Assembly: GCF_008728515.1 (NCBI RefSeq) | Contig: NC_044996.1 | Span: 128,563,525 to 128,627,524 of the forward strand | Length of the DNA: 64,000 nt | Source of the DNA: Papio anubis | Lineage: Eukaryota > Chordata > Mammalia > Primates > Cercopithecidae | Direction: 5' to 3' | Shown here: positions 36,431 to 47,398 of the stretch, piece by piece | Layout: each line of letters begins with the position of its first letter | How positions within the stretch are numbered: the stretch's first letter is position 1 | Translations under genes and position numbers: made by a program | Notes under the pieces: model-generated | Told to the model about the DNA's origin: nothing | Database searches by the model: none | What the model saw: only the letters and a program-made list of their open reading frames with translations

Positions 36431-37447
36431 ATGGGGAAAAAGCAGGGCAGAAAAGCTGGAAATTCAAAAAATAAGAGCACATCTCCCCCGGCAAAGGAGC
36501 GCAGCTCATCGCCAGCAACGGATCAAAGCTGGACGGAGAATGACTTTGACGAGATGAGAGAAGAAGGCTTCAGTCCATCAAATTTTTCAGAGCTAAAGGA
36601 GGAATTACGTACCCAGCGCAAAGAAACTAAAAATCTTGAAAAAAAAGTGGAAGAATTGACGGCTAGACTAATTAATGCAGAGAAGGTCATAAACGAAATG
36701 AAAGAGATGAAAACCATGACACGAGAAATACGTGACAAATGCACAAGCTTCAGTAACCGACTCGATCAACTGGAAGAAAGAGTATCAGCGATTGAGGATC
36801 AAATGAATGAAATGAAGCGAGAAGAGAAACCAAAAGAAAAAAGAAGAAAAAGAAATGAACAAAGCCTGCAAGAAGTATGGGATTATGTAAAAAGACCAAA
36901 TCTACGTCTGATTGGGGTGCCTGAAAGTGAGGGGGAAAATGGAACCAAGTTGGAAAACACTCTTCAGGATATCATCCAGGAGAACTTCCCCAACCTAGTA
37001 GGGCAGGCCAACATTCAAATCCAGGAAATACAGAGAACGCCACAAAGATACTCCTCGAGAAGAGCAACTCCAAGACACATAATTGCCAGATTCACCAAAG
37101 TGGAAATGAAGGAAAAAATCTTAAGGGCAGCCAGAGAGAAAGGTCGGGTTACCCACAAAGGGAAGCCCATCAGACTCACAGCAGATCTCTCGGCAGAAAC
37201 TCTCCAAGCCAGAAGAGAGTGGGGGCCAATATTCAACATTCTTAAAGAAAAGAATTTTAAACCCAGAATTTCATATCCAGCCAAACTAAGTTTCATAAGT
37301 GAAGGAGAAATAAAATCCTTTACAGATAAGCAAATGCTTAGAGATTTTGTCACCACTAGGCCTGCCTTACAAGAGACCCTGAAGGAAGCACTCAACATGG
37401 AAAGGAACAACCGGTACCAGCCATTGCAAAAACAGGCCAAAATGTAA
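36431..37447 (+). CDS. L1 ORF1 protein, intact (338 aa)
   Basis: L1 ORF1p, the RNA-binding chaperone that coats L1 RNA as a trimer in the L1 ribonucleoprotein. The length of 338 residues equals the human protein. There is a basic, Ser-rich N-terminus to about residue 50 and a charged coiled coil from about 50 to 150. An RRM spans about 157-252 and a C-terminal domain follows. RNA-binding arginines known from the human protein are present at 155, 206, 210, 211, 235 and 261. The proline-directed sites S18-P, S27-P, T203-P and T213-P are also conserved. The C-terminal half is close to human L1, whereas residues 40-130 (the coiled coil) differ strongly. No stop or frameshift occurs. Whether it is expressed here is doubtful because the promoter half of the 5' UTR is missing. 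Confidence 0.95.
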   Translation: MGKKQGRKAGNSKNKSTSPPAKERSSSPATDQSWTENDFDEMREEGFSPSNFSELKEELRTQRKETKNLEKKVEELTARLINAEKVINEMKEMKTMTREIRDKCTSFSNRLDQLEERVSAIEDQMNEMKREEKPKEKRRKRNEQSLQEVWDYVKRPNLRLIGVPESEGENGTKLENTLQDIIQENFPNLVGQANIQIQEIQRTPQRYSSRRATPRHIIARFTKVEMKEKILRAAREKGRVTHKGKPIRLTADLSAETLQARREWGPIFNILKEKNFKPRISYPAKLSFISEGEIKSFTDKQMLRDFVTTRPALQETLKEALNMERNNRYQPLQKQAKM

Positions 37448-37510
37448 AGACCATCGAGGCTAGGAAGAAACTGCATCAACTAACGAGCAAAATAACCAGT
37501 TAATATCATA

Positions 37511-40500
37511 ATGGCAGGATCAAGTTCACACATAACAATCTTAACCTTAAATGTAAATGGACTAAATGCTCCAATTAAAAGACACAGACTGGCAAACTGG
37601 ATAAAGAGTCAAGACCCATCAGTCTGCTGTATTCAGGAGACCCATCTCACACGCAGAGACATACATAGGCTCAAAATAAAGGGATGGAGGAAGATTTACC
37701 AAGCAAATGGAGAACAAAAAAAAGCAGGGGTTGCAATCCTAGTCTCTGATAAAACAGACTTTAAACCATCAAAGATCAAAAGAGACAAAGAAGGCCATTA
37801 CATAATGGTCAAGGGATCAATTCAACAGGAAGAGCTAACTATCCTAAATATATATGCACCCAATACAGGAGCACCCAGATTCATAAAGCAAGTCCTTAGA
37901 GACTTACAAAGAGACTTAGACTCCCATACAATAATAATGGGAGACTTCAACACTCCACTGTCAACATTAGACAGATCAACGAGACAGAAAGTTAACAAGG
38001 ATGTCCAGGAATTGAACTCATCTCTGCAGCAAGCAGACCTAATAGACATCTATAGAACTCTCCACCCCAAATCAACAGAATATACATTCTTCTCAGCACC
38101 ACATCGTACTTACTCCAAAATTGACCATATAATTGGAAGTAAAGCACTCCTCAGCAAATGTACAAGAACAGAAATTATAACAAACTGTCTCTCAGACCAC
38201 AGTGCAATCAAACTAGAACTCAGGACTAAGAAACTCAATCAAAACCGCTCAACTACATGGAAACTGAACAACCTGCTCCTGAATGACTACTGGGTACATA
38301 ACGAAATGAAGGCAGAAATAAAGATGTTCTTTGAAACCAATGAGAACAAAGATACAACATACCAGAATCTCTGGGACACATTTAAAGCAGTGTGCAGAGG
38401 GAAATTTATAGCACTAAATGCCCACAAGAGAAAGCAGGAAAGATCAAAAATTGACACTCTAACATCGCAATTAAAAGAACTAGAGAAGCAAGAGCAAACA
38501 CATTCCAAAGCTAGCAGAAGGCAAGAAATAACTAAGATCAGAGCAGAAGTGAAGGAGATAGAGACACAAAAAACCCTCCAAAAAATCAATGAATCCAGGA
38601 GTTGGTTTTTTGAAAAGATCAACAAAATTGACAGACCACTAGCAAGACTAATAAAGAAGAAAAGAGAGAAGAATCAAATCGACGCAATTAAAAATGATAA
38701 AGGGGATATCACCACCGACCCCACAGAAATACAAACTACCATCAGAGAATACTATAAACACCTCTACGCAAATAAACTGGAAAATCTAGAAGAAATGGAT
38801 AATTTCCTGGACACTTACACTCTTCCAAGACTAAACCAGGAAGAAGTTGAATCCCTGAATAGACCAATAGCAGGCTCTGAAATTGAGGCAATAATTAATA
38901 GCCTACCAACCAAAAAAAGTCCAGGACCAGATGGATTCACAGCTGAATTCTACCAGAGGTACAAGGAGGAGTTGGTACCATTCCTTCTGAAACTATTCCA
39001 ATCAATAGAAAAAGAGGGAATCCTCCCTAACTCATTTTATGAGGCCAACATCATCCTGATACCAAAGCCTGGCAGAGACACAACAAAAAAAGAGAATTTT
39101 AGACCAATATCCCTGATGAACATCGATGCAAAAATCCTCAATAAAATACTGGCAAACCGGATTCAACAACACATCAAAAAGCTTATCCACCATGATCAAG
39201 TGGGCTTCATCCCTGGGATGCAAGGCTGGTTCAACATTCGCAAATCAATAAACATAATCCAGCATATAAACAGAACCAAAGACAAGAACCACATGATTAT
39301 CTCAATAGATGCAGAAAAGGCTTTTGACAAAATTCAACAGCCCTTCATGCTAAAAACGCTCAATAAATTCGGTATTGATGGAACGTACCTCAAAATAATA
39401 AGAGCTATTTATGACAAACCCACAGCCAATATCATACTGAATGGGCAAAAACTGGAAAAATTCCCTTTGAAAACTGGCACAAGACAGGGATGCCCTCTCT
39501 CACCACTCCTATTCAACATAGTGTTGGAAGTTCTGGCTAGGGCAATTAGGCAAGAGAAAGAAATCAGGGGTATTCAGTTAGGAAAAGAAGAAGTCAAATT
39601 GTCCCTGTTTGCAGATGACATGATTGTATATTTAGAAAACCCCATTGTCTCAGCCCAAAATCTCCTTAAGCTGATAAGCAACTTCAGCAAAGTCTCAGGA
39701 TACAAAATTAATGTGCAAAAATCACAAGCATTCTTATACACCAGTAACAGACAAACAGAGAGCCAAATCATGAATGAACTTCCATTCACAATTGCTTCAA
39801 AGAGAATCAAATACCTAGGAATCCAACTTACAAGGGATGTAAAGGACCTCTTCAAGGAGAACTACAAACCACTGCTCAGTGAAATAAAAGAGGACACAAA
39901 CAAATGGAAGAACATACCATGCTCATGGATAGGAAGAATCAATATCGTGAAAATGGCCATACTGCCCAAGGTAATTTATAGATTCAATGCCATCCCCATC
40001 AAGCTACCAATGAGTTTCTTCACAGAATTGGAAAAAACTGCTTTAAAGTTCATATGGAACCAAAAAAGAGCCCGCATCTCCAAGACAATCCTAAGTCAAA
40101 AGAACAAAGCTGGAGGCATCACGCTACCTGACTTCAAACTATACTACAAGGCTACAGTAACCAAAACAGCATGGTACTGGTACCAAAACAGAGATATAGA
40201 CCAATGGAACAGAACAGAGTCCTCAGAAATAATACCACACATCTACAGCCATCTGATCTTTGACAAACCTGAGAGAAACAAGAAATGGGGAAAGGATTCC
40301 CTATTTAATAAATGGTGCTGGGAAAATTGGCTAGCCATAAGTAGAAAGCTGAAACTGGATCCTTTCCTTACTCCTTATACGAAAATTAATTCAAGATGGA
40401 TTAGAGACTTAAATGTTAGACCTAATACCATAAAAATCCTAGAGGAAAACCTAGGTAGTACCATTCAGGACATAGGCATGGGCAAAGACTTCATGTCTAA

Positions 40501-41338
40501 AACACCAAAAGCAACGGCAGCAAAAGCTAAAATTGACAAATGGGATCTAATTAAACTAAAGAGCTTCTGCACAGCAAAAGAAACTACCATCAGAGTGAAC
40601 AGGCAACCTACAGAATGGGAGAAAATTTTTGCAATCTACTCATCTGACAAAGGGCTAATATCCAGAACCTACAAAGAACTCAAACAAATTTACAAGAAAA
40701 AAACAAACAACCCCATCAAAAAGTGGGCAAAGGATATGAACAGACATTTCTCAAAAGAAGACATTCATACAGCCAACAGACATATGAAAAAATGCTCATC
40801 ATCACTGGCCATCAGAGAAATGCAAATCAAAACCACAATGAGATACCATCTCACACCAGTTAGAATGGCGATCATTAAAAAGTCAGGAAACAACAGGTGC
40901 TGGAGAGGATGTGGAGAAATAGGAACACTTTTACACTGTTGGTGGGATTGTAAACTAGTTCAACCATTATGGAAAACAGTATGGCGATTCCTCAAGGATC
41001 TAGAACTAGATGTACCATATGACCCAGCCATCCCATTACTGGGGATATACCCAAAGGATTATAAATTATGCTGCTATAAAGACACATGCACACGTATGTT
41101 TATTGCAGCACTATTCACAATAGCAAAGACTTGGAATCAACCCAAATGTCCATCAGTGACAGATTGGATTAAGAAAATGTGGCACATATACACCATGGAA
41201 TACTATGCAGCCATAAAAAAGGATGAGTTTGCGTCCTTTGTAGGGACATGGATGCAGCTGGAAACCATCATTCTTAGCAAACTATCACAAGAACAGAAAA
41301 CCAAACACCGCATGTTCTCACTCATAGGTGGGAACTGA
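37511..41338 (+). CDS. L1 ORF2 endonuclease-reverse transcriptase, intact (1275 aa)
   Basis: L1 ORF2p, which nicks target DNA and reverse-transcribes L1 RNA at the nick. It is 1275 residues, the same as human ORF2p, with no stop. The endonuclease domain (1-239) has N14, E43, D145, N147, D205, D229 and H230 in place. A PIP-box-like IQTTIREYY lies at about 407-415. The RT domain includes the KKSPGPDG motif (468-474), catalytic D600, the RQGCPLSPLLFN motif, and FADD with D702 and D703. The C-terminal Cys motif CX3CX7HX4C (CWRGC...HCWWDC) is complete. On inspection every catalytic residue I can check is intact, which suggests a recent insertion. Activity in cells is not shown by sequence alone. 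Confidence 0.96.
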   Translation: MAGSSSHITILTLNVNGLNAPIKRHRLANWIKSQDPSVCCIQETHLTRRDIHRLKIKGWRKIYQANGEQKKAGVAILVSDKTDFKPSKIKRDKEGHYIMVKGSIQQEELTILNIYAPNTGAPRFIKQVLRDLQRDLDSHTIIMGDFNTPLSTLDRSTRQKVNKDVQELNSSLQQADLIDIYRTLHPKSTEYTFFSAPHRTYSKIDHIIGSKALLSKCTRTEIITNCLSDHSAIKLELRTKKLNQNRSTTWKLNNLLLNDYWVHNEMKAEIKMFFETNENKDTTYQNLWDTFKAVCRGKFIALNAHKRKQERSKIDTLTSQLKELEKQEQTHSKASRRQEITKIRAEVKEIETQKTLQKINESRSWFFEKINKIDRPLARLIKKKREKNQIDAIKNDKGDITTDPTEIQTTIREYYKHLYANKLENLEEMDNFLDTYTLPRLNQEEVESLNRPIAGSEIEAIINSLPTKKSPGPDGFTAEFYQRYKEELVPFLLKLFQSIEKEGILPNSFYEANIILIPKPGRDTTKKENFRPISLMNIDAKILNKILANRIQQHIKKLIHHDQVGFIPGMQGWFNIRKSINIIQHINRTKDKNHMIISIDAEKAFDKIQQPFMLKTLNKFGIDGTYLKIIRAIYDKPTANIILNGQKLEKFPLKTGTRQGCPLSPLLFNIVLEVLARAIRQEKEIRGIQLGKEEVKLSLFADDMIVYLENPIVSAQNLLKLISNFSKVSGYKINVQKSQAFLYTSNRQTESQIMNELPFTIASKRIKYLGIQLTRDVKDLFKENYKPLLSEIKEDTNKWKNIPCSWIGRINIVKMAILPKVIYRFNAIPIKLPMSFFTELEKTALKFIWNQKRARISKTILSQKNKAGGITLPDFKLYYKATVTKTAWYWYQNRDIDQWNRTESSEIIPHIYSHLIFDKPERNKKWGKDSLFNKWCWENWLAISRKLKLDPFLTPYTKINSRWIRDLNVRPNTIKILEENLGSTIQDIGMGKDFMSKTPKATAAKAKIDKWDLIKLKSFCTAKETTIRVNRQPTEWEKIFAIYSSDKGLISRTYKELKQIYKKKTNNPIKKWAKDMNRHFSKEDIHTANRHMKKCSSSLAIREMQIKTTMRYHLTPVRMAIIKKSGNNRCWRGCGEIGTLLHCWWDCKLVQPLWKTVWRFLKDLELDVPYDPAIPLLGIYPKDYKLCCYKDTCTRMFIAALFTIAKTWNQPKCPSVTDWIKKMWHIYTMEYYAAIKKDEFASFVGTWMQLETIILSKLSQEQKTKHRMFSLIGGN

Positions 41339-41569
41339 ACAACGAGATCACTTGGACTCAGGAAGGGGAACATCACACACCGGGGCCTATCATGGGGAGG
41401 GGGGAGGGGGGAGGGATTGCATTGGGAGTTATACCTGATGTAAATGACGAATTGATGGGTGCAGCAGACTAACATGGCACAAGTATACATATGTAACAAA
41501 CCTGCATGTTATGCACATGTACCCTACAACTTAAAGTATAATAATAATAAATAAATTTTAAAAAAAAAG

Positions 41570-41647
41570 AAGAAATAATTACATATATACATATATCAAT
41601 GGGTAGTTAAGAAAAAATTATTCACAATTATATGCCAATAATAAAAA
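41570..41647 (+). mobile_element. Candidate L1 3'-transduced segment
   Basis: AT-rich non-L1 sequence between the L1's own A-tail and a second A-run. It ends in an AATAAA-like context and is followed directly by the right target-site duplication. This order is the signature of read-through past the L1 polyadenylation signal at the source locus, carried along during retrotransposition. Confidence 0.75.
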
Positions 41648-41661
41648 AAAAGAAAAAATCC
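41648..41661 (+). repeat. L1 target-site duplication, right copy
   Basis: A second copy of the 14-mer. The interrupted DNA transposon resumes directly after it, which confirms that the insertion includes the 70-base segment beyond the L1 A-tail. Confidence 0.88.
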
Positions 41662-41935
41662 ATACCTGACCTCATGTGACAGCTCATAGTCAAAACACAG
41701 TCGAAACTTTGTTTCATGCACAAACTTATTTAAAATATTGTATAAAATTACCTTTAGGCTATGTGTATAAGGTATATATAAAACACTAATGAATTTCGTG
41801 TTTAGACTTGGGTCCCATCCCCAAGATATCTCATTATGTAAATGCAAATATTCCAAAGTCGGAAAAAATCCAAAATCCAAAACACTTCTGATACCAAGCA
41901 TTTCAGATATGGGATACTGAAATTGTATTACTTTT
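41662..41935. mobile_element. Tigger-like DNA transposon, right part
   Basis: Continues the element broken by the L1 and ends with the terminal inverted repeat near 41,915-41,935. Confidence 0.6.
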
Positions 41936-41939
41936 AGGT

Positions 41940-42915
41940 CTCAAATTTCCAGCTGTGGTATTTTCTTAAGAGGGTCTCTCAAATTCTCAAAGCTAGAATA
42001 AATTTCATTTCAGTAGCAGGAAGCTGTTATTTACTCATTACAATTAAATCAATACTCATTTTGATAAGTAGAAGAAAGGTGAGACGATGATGACAAAATG
42101 TTTGAGAGTTACTGCTCTAAGAAATTGCCCAAAGGATTTTTCAAAGGAAAAATTAAGATTTGCGTCAGATTCTATCCTTGGCTACATGTGTGAAGTCAAT
42201 ACTAAAAGCAACATGGAAATCTGACCTTTCCCAAGGAACTGTTCCACCTAAGAACCTACAAGAAATTCAGATTTGATTAACAGCTCAGAGCTCATCTCTT
42301 CCACCTGACCGCTTTCTACTTCTTGGTTTATAAGTAAGAGGTGCTTAGGAAGAACCATGTGTTCAAGAATGGGAAAATTATCCCTACCAGCCCCCCAGCA
42401 CAACCTTGTGCTGCACACCCTGACACAAAGAGTAGAGAAGTCGTTTACTTATTACAGTGACAGGTGGCTTCAATCATCATATTGACCTGACCTGCAAAGG
42501 AAGGCTTGTAATTCATAATTAAACAGAACACCACTGCCTGCCTTTTCCAGATAAAATTACATTTTGAGAGAGAAAAAAATTAATATTCATTTTGATTTCA
42601 CAACTTTAAACAAAGGAATGTTGGGAAACTATTCTCGACAAGGCAGCCTACTATACATTCACCCAACCACCTGTCACTAACATCATTCTCAAACACAAAG
42701 GGCTATTTTTATGTAGTACATTACCGAGGTAGATAATATCCCATTGCCATAGCAACAAGTTTTCCAGAAGATATGTTAACCCATGAAGAATGCAAAACAG
42801 AACAAAGCTATTTCTTTGCATTTGCCTTTAAAATATATGAAGAGGATTGTAAGATTTTTAAGGCATGGTTTGCTCAATAGAGCCTTAGTGGATTTGAGCA
42901 ATGTATAAAGAAATC
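41940..42915. other. Unassigned intron sequence
   Basis: About 1 kb with no recognised gene or repeat. Confidence 0.5.
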
Positions 42916-42918
42916 CCA

Positions 42919-43225
42919 GGCCGGGTGCGGTGGCTCAAGCCTGTAATCCCAGCACTTTGGGAGGCCGAGACGGGTGGATCACGAGGTCAGGAGATCCAGA
43001 CCATCCTGGCTAACACGGTGAAACCCCATCTCTACTAAAAAATATGAAAAACTAGCCAGGCGAGGTGGCGGGTGCCTATAGTCCCAGCTACTCGGGAGGC
43101 TGAGGCAGGAGAATGGCATAAACCCGGGAGGCGGAGTTTGCAGTGAGCCGAGATGGCGCCACTGCACTCCAGCCTGGGCGACAGAGCGAGACTCTGTCTC
43201 AAAAAAAAAAAAAAAAAAAAAAAAA
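42919..43225 (+). mobile_element. Young AluY (AluYR type)
   Basis: CTCAAGCCTGT, CCGAGACGGG and GGCGAGGTGGCGG with an uninterrupted A-tail of about 25 bases (43,201-43,225). It faces the reverse Alu at 43,338. Confidence 0.92.
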
Positions 43226-43337
43226 CCTTATGCCATTGACCACTGCCTATGAAAAAAGAAAAAAGAAAAAAAGAAAAAGAAAACAAATAGAACAAATCCT
43301 GCATGTATACATATACACATACAGCTATTTTTTAATC

Positions 43338-43640
43338 TTTTTTTATTTAAGAGATAGGGTCTCACTCTGTCACCCAGGCTGGAGTGCAGTGGTGCAATTG
43401 CAGCTCACTGCAGCCTCGACCTCCCAGGCTCAAGCAAATCTCTTGCCTCAGCCTCCCGAGTAGCTGGAATCACAGTCATGCACCACCACACACCGCTAAT
43501 TTTCAAACACATTTTTGGAGAGGTGGGTTTCTCACTATGTTGCCCAGGCTGGTCTTAAACTCCTGGCCTCAAGCAACCCTCCTACCTCAGTCTCCCAAAA
43601 TGCTGGGATTACAGGCATGAACCACCATGCCTGGCCTGGC
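43338..43640 (-). mobile_element. AluJ/S
   Basis: Full reverse Alu, about 113 bases from the oppositely oriented AluY. Confidence 0.88.
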
Positions 43641-45297
43641 CCACATATAGCTATTTTTATGGCATAACTTTGTGTATGACATGATGCTTTGATATACATA
43701 TCCATAGTGAAATGATTACTACCAGCAAGCAATCTGACATACTCATCATCTTCCATAGTTACCTTTGTGGGGAGAAGAGGTAAGAGCACCTAAAATCTAC
43801 TCTTAGCACATTTTCCATATACAATACAATATTATTAACTACAGTCCTCCTGCTGTACATTACATCTCTAGACTTACTGGGCCTACATCACTGCAAGTTT
43901 GTTCACTTTGACCTACATCGCCCCATTTCCTCCCCATTCCCACCCTTGAAAACCACAGTTCTATTCTGTTTCTATATATTTGACTCTTTTGTTCAGGTTC
44001 TAGATAAAAAAGATTATGCAGTATTTTTCCTTCTGTGTCTCACTTATTTTACTTAGCATAAGTTCATCCATGTTGTCACAAATAGCAGGATATCCTTTTT
44101 TAAGGTTAAATAATATTCTGTCATCTGTGCACGTGCGTGTGTATGCCATGATATTTTTAGCCACTCATCCATCAACAGTCACTTAAATTGTTTCCATATC
44201 TTGGCTATTGTGAATAATGCTGCAATGAACACAGGAGTGTAGACATCTCTTTGACACACTGACTTCATTTCCTTTAGGTACATTCTCAGCAGAGGAACTG
44301 CTGGATCATATGGTAGTTCTACCTTTAATTTTTTCAGGAACTTCTATGCCGTTTTCCATAATGGCTGTACCAATCTACGAAAGTATAAAAGGGTTCTCTT
44401 TTCTCCACACCCTAACATTTGTTATCTGTTGTCTTTCTAATAGCCATTCTAAAAGGTGTGAGCTGATATCTCATAGTGGTTCTGATTTCCATTTCCCTGA
44501 TGATTAGTGATATTGAGTACCTTTTCATAACCTGTATGGCTTCTTTGGGAAAATGAATAATCAAGTCCTTTGCCTATTTTTTAATCGGGTTATTCGTTTT
44601 CTTACCATTGAGTTCTGGGAGTTCCTCATATATTTTTGATATTAACTCCTTATATATGTTAATATCCTTTGATATTAACATATATATAGATATATAGATA
44701 TATATATCTGTGTGTCACAAATATTTTCTCCTAATCCATAGGCTGTCCTTTTATTTGCGGATTGTTCCCTTTGTCATGCAGAAGTCTTTTAGTTTGATGT
44801 AGTACCACTTGTTTATTTTTGCTTTTGTTGCCTGTGCTTTTGGTGTGATGTCCAAAAAATCACTGCCAAGGCCAATATCAAGGAGCTTTTCCCCTATGTT
44901 TTCTTCTAGGAGGTCAATGGTTTGAGTTATTAACATTTAGGTCTTCTTTTCCATTGTGAGATTTTGTTGTATATTTTAAAAACATATTTTGAGTTGATTT
45001 TTGTATATAAGCATCCAGCTTCATTCTTTTGCCTGTGAATATCCAGTTTTCCCGATATCATTTATTGAAGAGACTATCCTTTCCCCACTGTGTCTCCTTG
45101 GTGGCCTTGTCAAAAATTAGTTGACTGTATATACTTGGGTTTATTTCTCGGATCTCTGTTCTATTCTATTCATCTATATGTCTGTTTTTATGCCAGGATA
45201 TACTATCTTGATTTCTACTGCTTTATAATGTATTATAATCTGAAATAAGGAAGTGTGATGCCTCCAACCTTATTTTTCTTTCTCAAGATTGTTTTGG

Positions 45298-45600
45298 CTG
45301 GCTGGGCGCAGTGGCTCACGCCTGTAATCCCAGCACTTTGGGAGGCCAAGGCAGGTGCATCACGAGGTCAGGAGATCGAGACCATCCTGGCTAACATGGT
45401 AAAACCCTGTCTCTACTAAAAATACAAAAAATTAGCCGGGCATGGTGGCGGTCACCTGTAGTCCCAGCTACTCAGGAGGCTGAGGCAGGAGAATGGCATC
45501 AACCCAGGAGGCAGAGCTTGCAGTGAGCCAAGATTGCACCACTGCACTCCAGCCTGGGCGACAGAGTGAGACTCCGTCACACACACACACACACAAAAAA
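45298..45600 (+). mobile_element. AluY with (AC)n tail
   Basis: Nearly intact Alu whose tail begins with (AC)8 at about 45,578-45,594. AAGATTGTTTTGGCT and AAGATTGTTTTAGCT flank it. Confidence 0.9.
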
Positions 45601-46408
45601 AAGATTGTTTTAGCTATTCTAGGTCTTTTGTCATACCATATGAATTTTAGAACTGTTTTTTCTATTTCTATGAAAAATGCCATTGGTATTTTGAGAGGGA
45701 TTGCATTAAACCTGTATATTGTTTTGGGTAGTGTGGACAATTTAACACTATTAATTTTTCCAATGCATAAACATGAGATATCTTTCCAATTTTTTGTGTC
45801 TTCAATTTCTTTCATCAATATTTTATAATGTTGAACGTACAGATCTTTCACTTCCTTCATTACATGTATTCCTAAGTATTTTATTATTTTTATGCTATCA
45901 TAAATGGGACAGTTTTCTTGATTTCTTTTTCAGATAGACTATTACTGGTGCAAAGAAATGTAACTGATTTTTGTATGCTGATTTTGTATCCTGCGAGTTT
46001 ACCAAACTCATTTTTTAGTTTTAAGAGGACTTTTGTGGAGTCCAGGGTTTTCTACATACAGGATCATAACATTTACAAACAGGGATAATTTTACTTCTTC
46101 TTTTCCAATTTAGATGCCTTTTATCTCTTTTTATTGTCTGGTAGCTCATGTTAGTACTTCCAGTGCTGTGTTGAATAAAAGTGGCAAGAGTGGGCATCCT
46201 TGCTTTGCACCGGATCTTAGAAAAAAAGTTTTCAGTTTTCCCCCACTGATTATGATATTAGCTGTGGACTCTACATAAATGGTCTTTAATGTGTTGAGGA
46301 AATTCCCTTTTAAACCTATGTTGTCGAAAATGTTTATCACAAAAGGCTGTTGAACTTTGTCAAATGCTATTTCTACATGTATTGAAATGATCATGGGTTG
46401 TTCTCTTT

Positions 46409-46714
46409 TTTTTTTTTCTTTTTTCTTTAGAGACAGGGTCTCGCTGTGCTGACAAGACTGGAGTGCAGTGGCACAATCAGTGCTCACTGCAGCCTCAAAC
46501 TCCTTGGCTCCAGTGATCCTCCTGCCTCAGCCTCCCAAGTAGCAGAGACTACAGGTACATGCCACTATACCCACCTCATTTTTTTAAATTTTTTGTAGAG
46601 ACAGTGTCTCACTATGTTGCCCAGGCTGGTCTTGAACTCCTGGCCTCAAGCAATCCTCCCACCTCAGCTTCTCAAAGTGTTGGGATTATAGGTGTGAGCC
46701 ACCACACCTGGCTT
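46409..46714 (-). mobile_element. Alu (J/S-type)
   Basis: Full reverse Alu inside the L1 fragment. Confidence 0.88.
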
Positions 46715-47398
46715 GTTTTTTATCTCTTATTTTGGTAATGTGGCGTATTACAGTGATTGTTTTATATATGTTAAACCAATCTTGCATCTCAGGGATAAGT
46801 GTCACTTTGGTCATGGTGTATAATCTTTGTGAGGTGTTGTTAAATTTGGTCTGCTAGTATTTTATTTAGGATTTTTGCATATATGTTCATCAGACATACT
46901 GACCTGTGGTTTTCTCCTCTTATGGTATCTTGGTATCTTTTGTCTGGCTTTGAAATCAGGGTGATGCCGGCCTCAAAAAATGAGTTTGGAAGTATTCTCT
47001 CTAATTCTGTTTTTTGGAAGAGTTTAAGAAAGATTAGTATTATCTCTTCTTTGAATGTTTGGTAGAATTCAGCCATGAAGCCATCTGGTCCCAGACTTTT
47101 ACTTTTCAGGAGCACATATAGCTATTTCTGGGTAAGGAAGAATTGCTACAGAAATCGTATCCTATTGGGAAGGAAAAAGCAAAACTAATGCTTAGCCATA
47201 CCCCCAAACATTATAAAACACTCTCTACTGCCTTGAATTTATCTCCATTCCCATAGCAACCTTTCCCACCATATGTAGCTACTCCTAGCAGAATCTGTAA
47301 GAGGGTCACTCCATTGTTGTATGTTTTCCAGTGTCATGAATAAGGACAAACACTCCAACTCGTGGAAAGCCTCACTCTGACCAAAAAGCATACATACA

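Larger units (their letters stand above)
35968..41647 (+). mobile_element. Young L1, 5'-truncated, ORFs intact, with 3' transduction
   Basis: LINE-1 copy with about 463 bases of 5' UTR, ORF1, a 63-base inter-ORF spacer, ORF2, and a 3' UTR with a G-rich tract (41,394-41,414). A polyadenylation signal lies at 41,550-41,555, followed by an A-tail near 41,560. About 70 bases of non-L1 AT-rich DNA follow, then a second A-run (41,643-41,651). The insert is bounded by a perfect 14-bp duplication, AAAAGAAAAAATCC, at 35,954-35,967 and 41,648-41,661. Full-length primate L1 has about 900 bases of 5' UTR, so roughly the first half is missing. It lies antisense to REPS2 and splits an old DNA transposon. 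Confidence 0.93.
43645..47110 (-). mobile_element. L1MA/PB fragment, broken by two Alus
   Basis: About 2.8 kb of reverse L1 from the 3' UTR to the middle of the RT domain. The minus frames read KSLGPDGFMAEFYQTFKEE near 47,080 and AKQGCPLLPLLFNTALEVL near 46,150, with frameshifts and stops between them. Alus lie at 45,301 and 46,409. The L1 is 5'-truncated near 47,110. Confidence 0.9.

Noticed and set aside
35968..41647. Calling the L1 a full-length active source element
   Set aside because: The target duplication places the 5' end about 463 bases before ORF1, so the main promoter is missing.
46146..46487. 113-codon minus-strand RT-like frame
   Set aside because: Alu sequence fused in frame to an L1 RT remnant (KQGCPLLPLLFN). 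A pseudogene fragment of the L1 at 43.6-47.1 kb.
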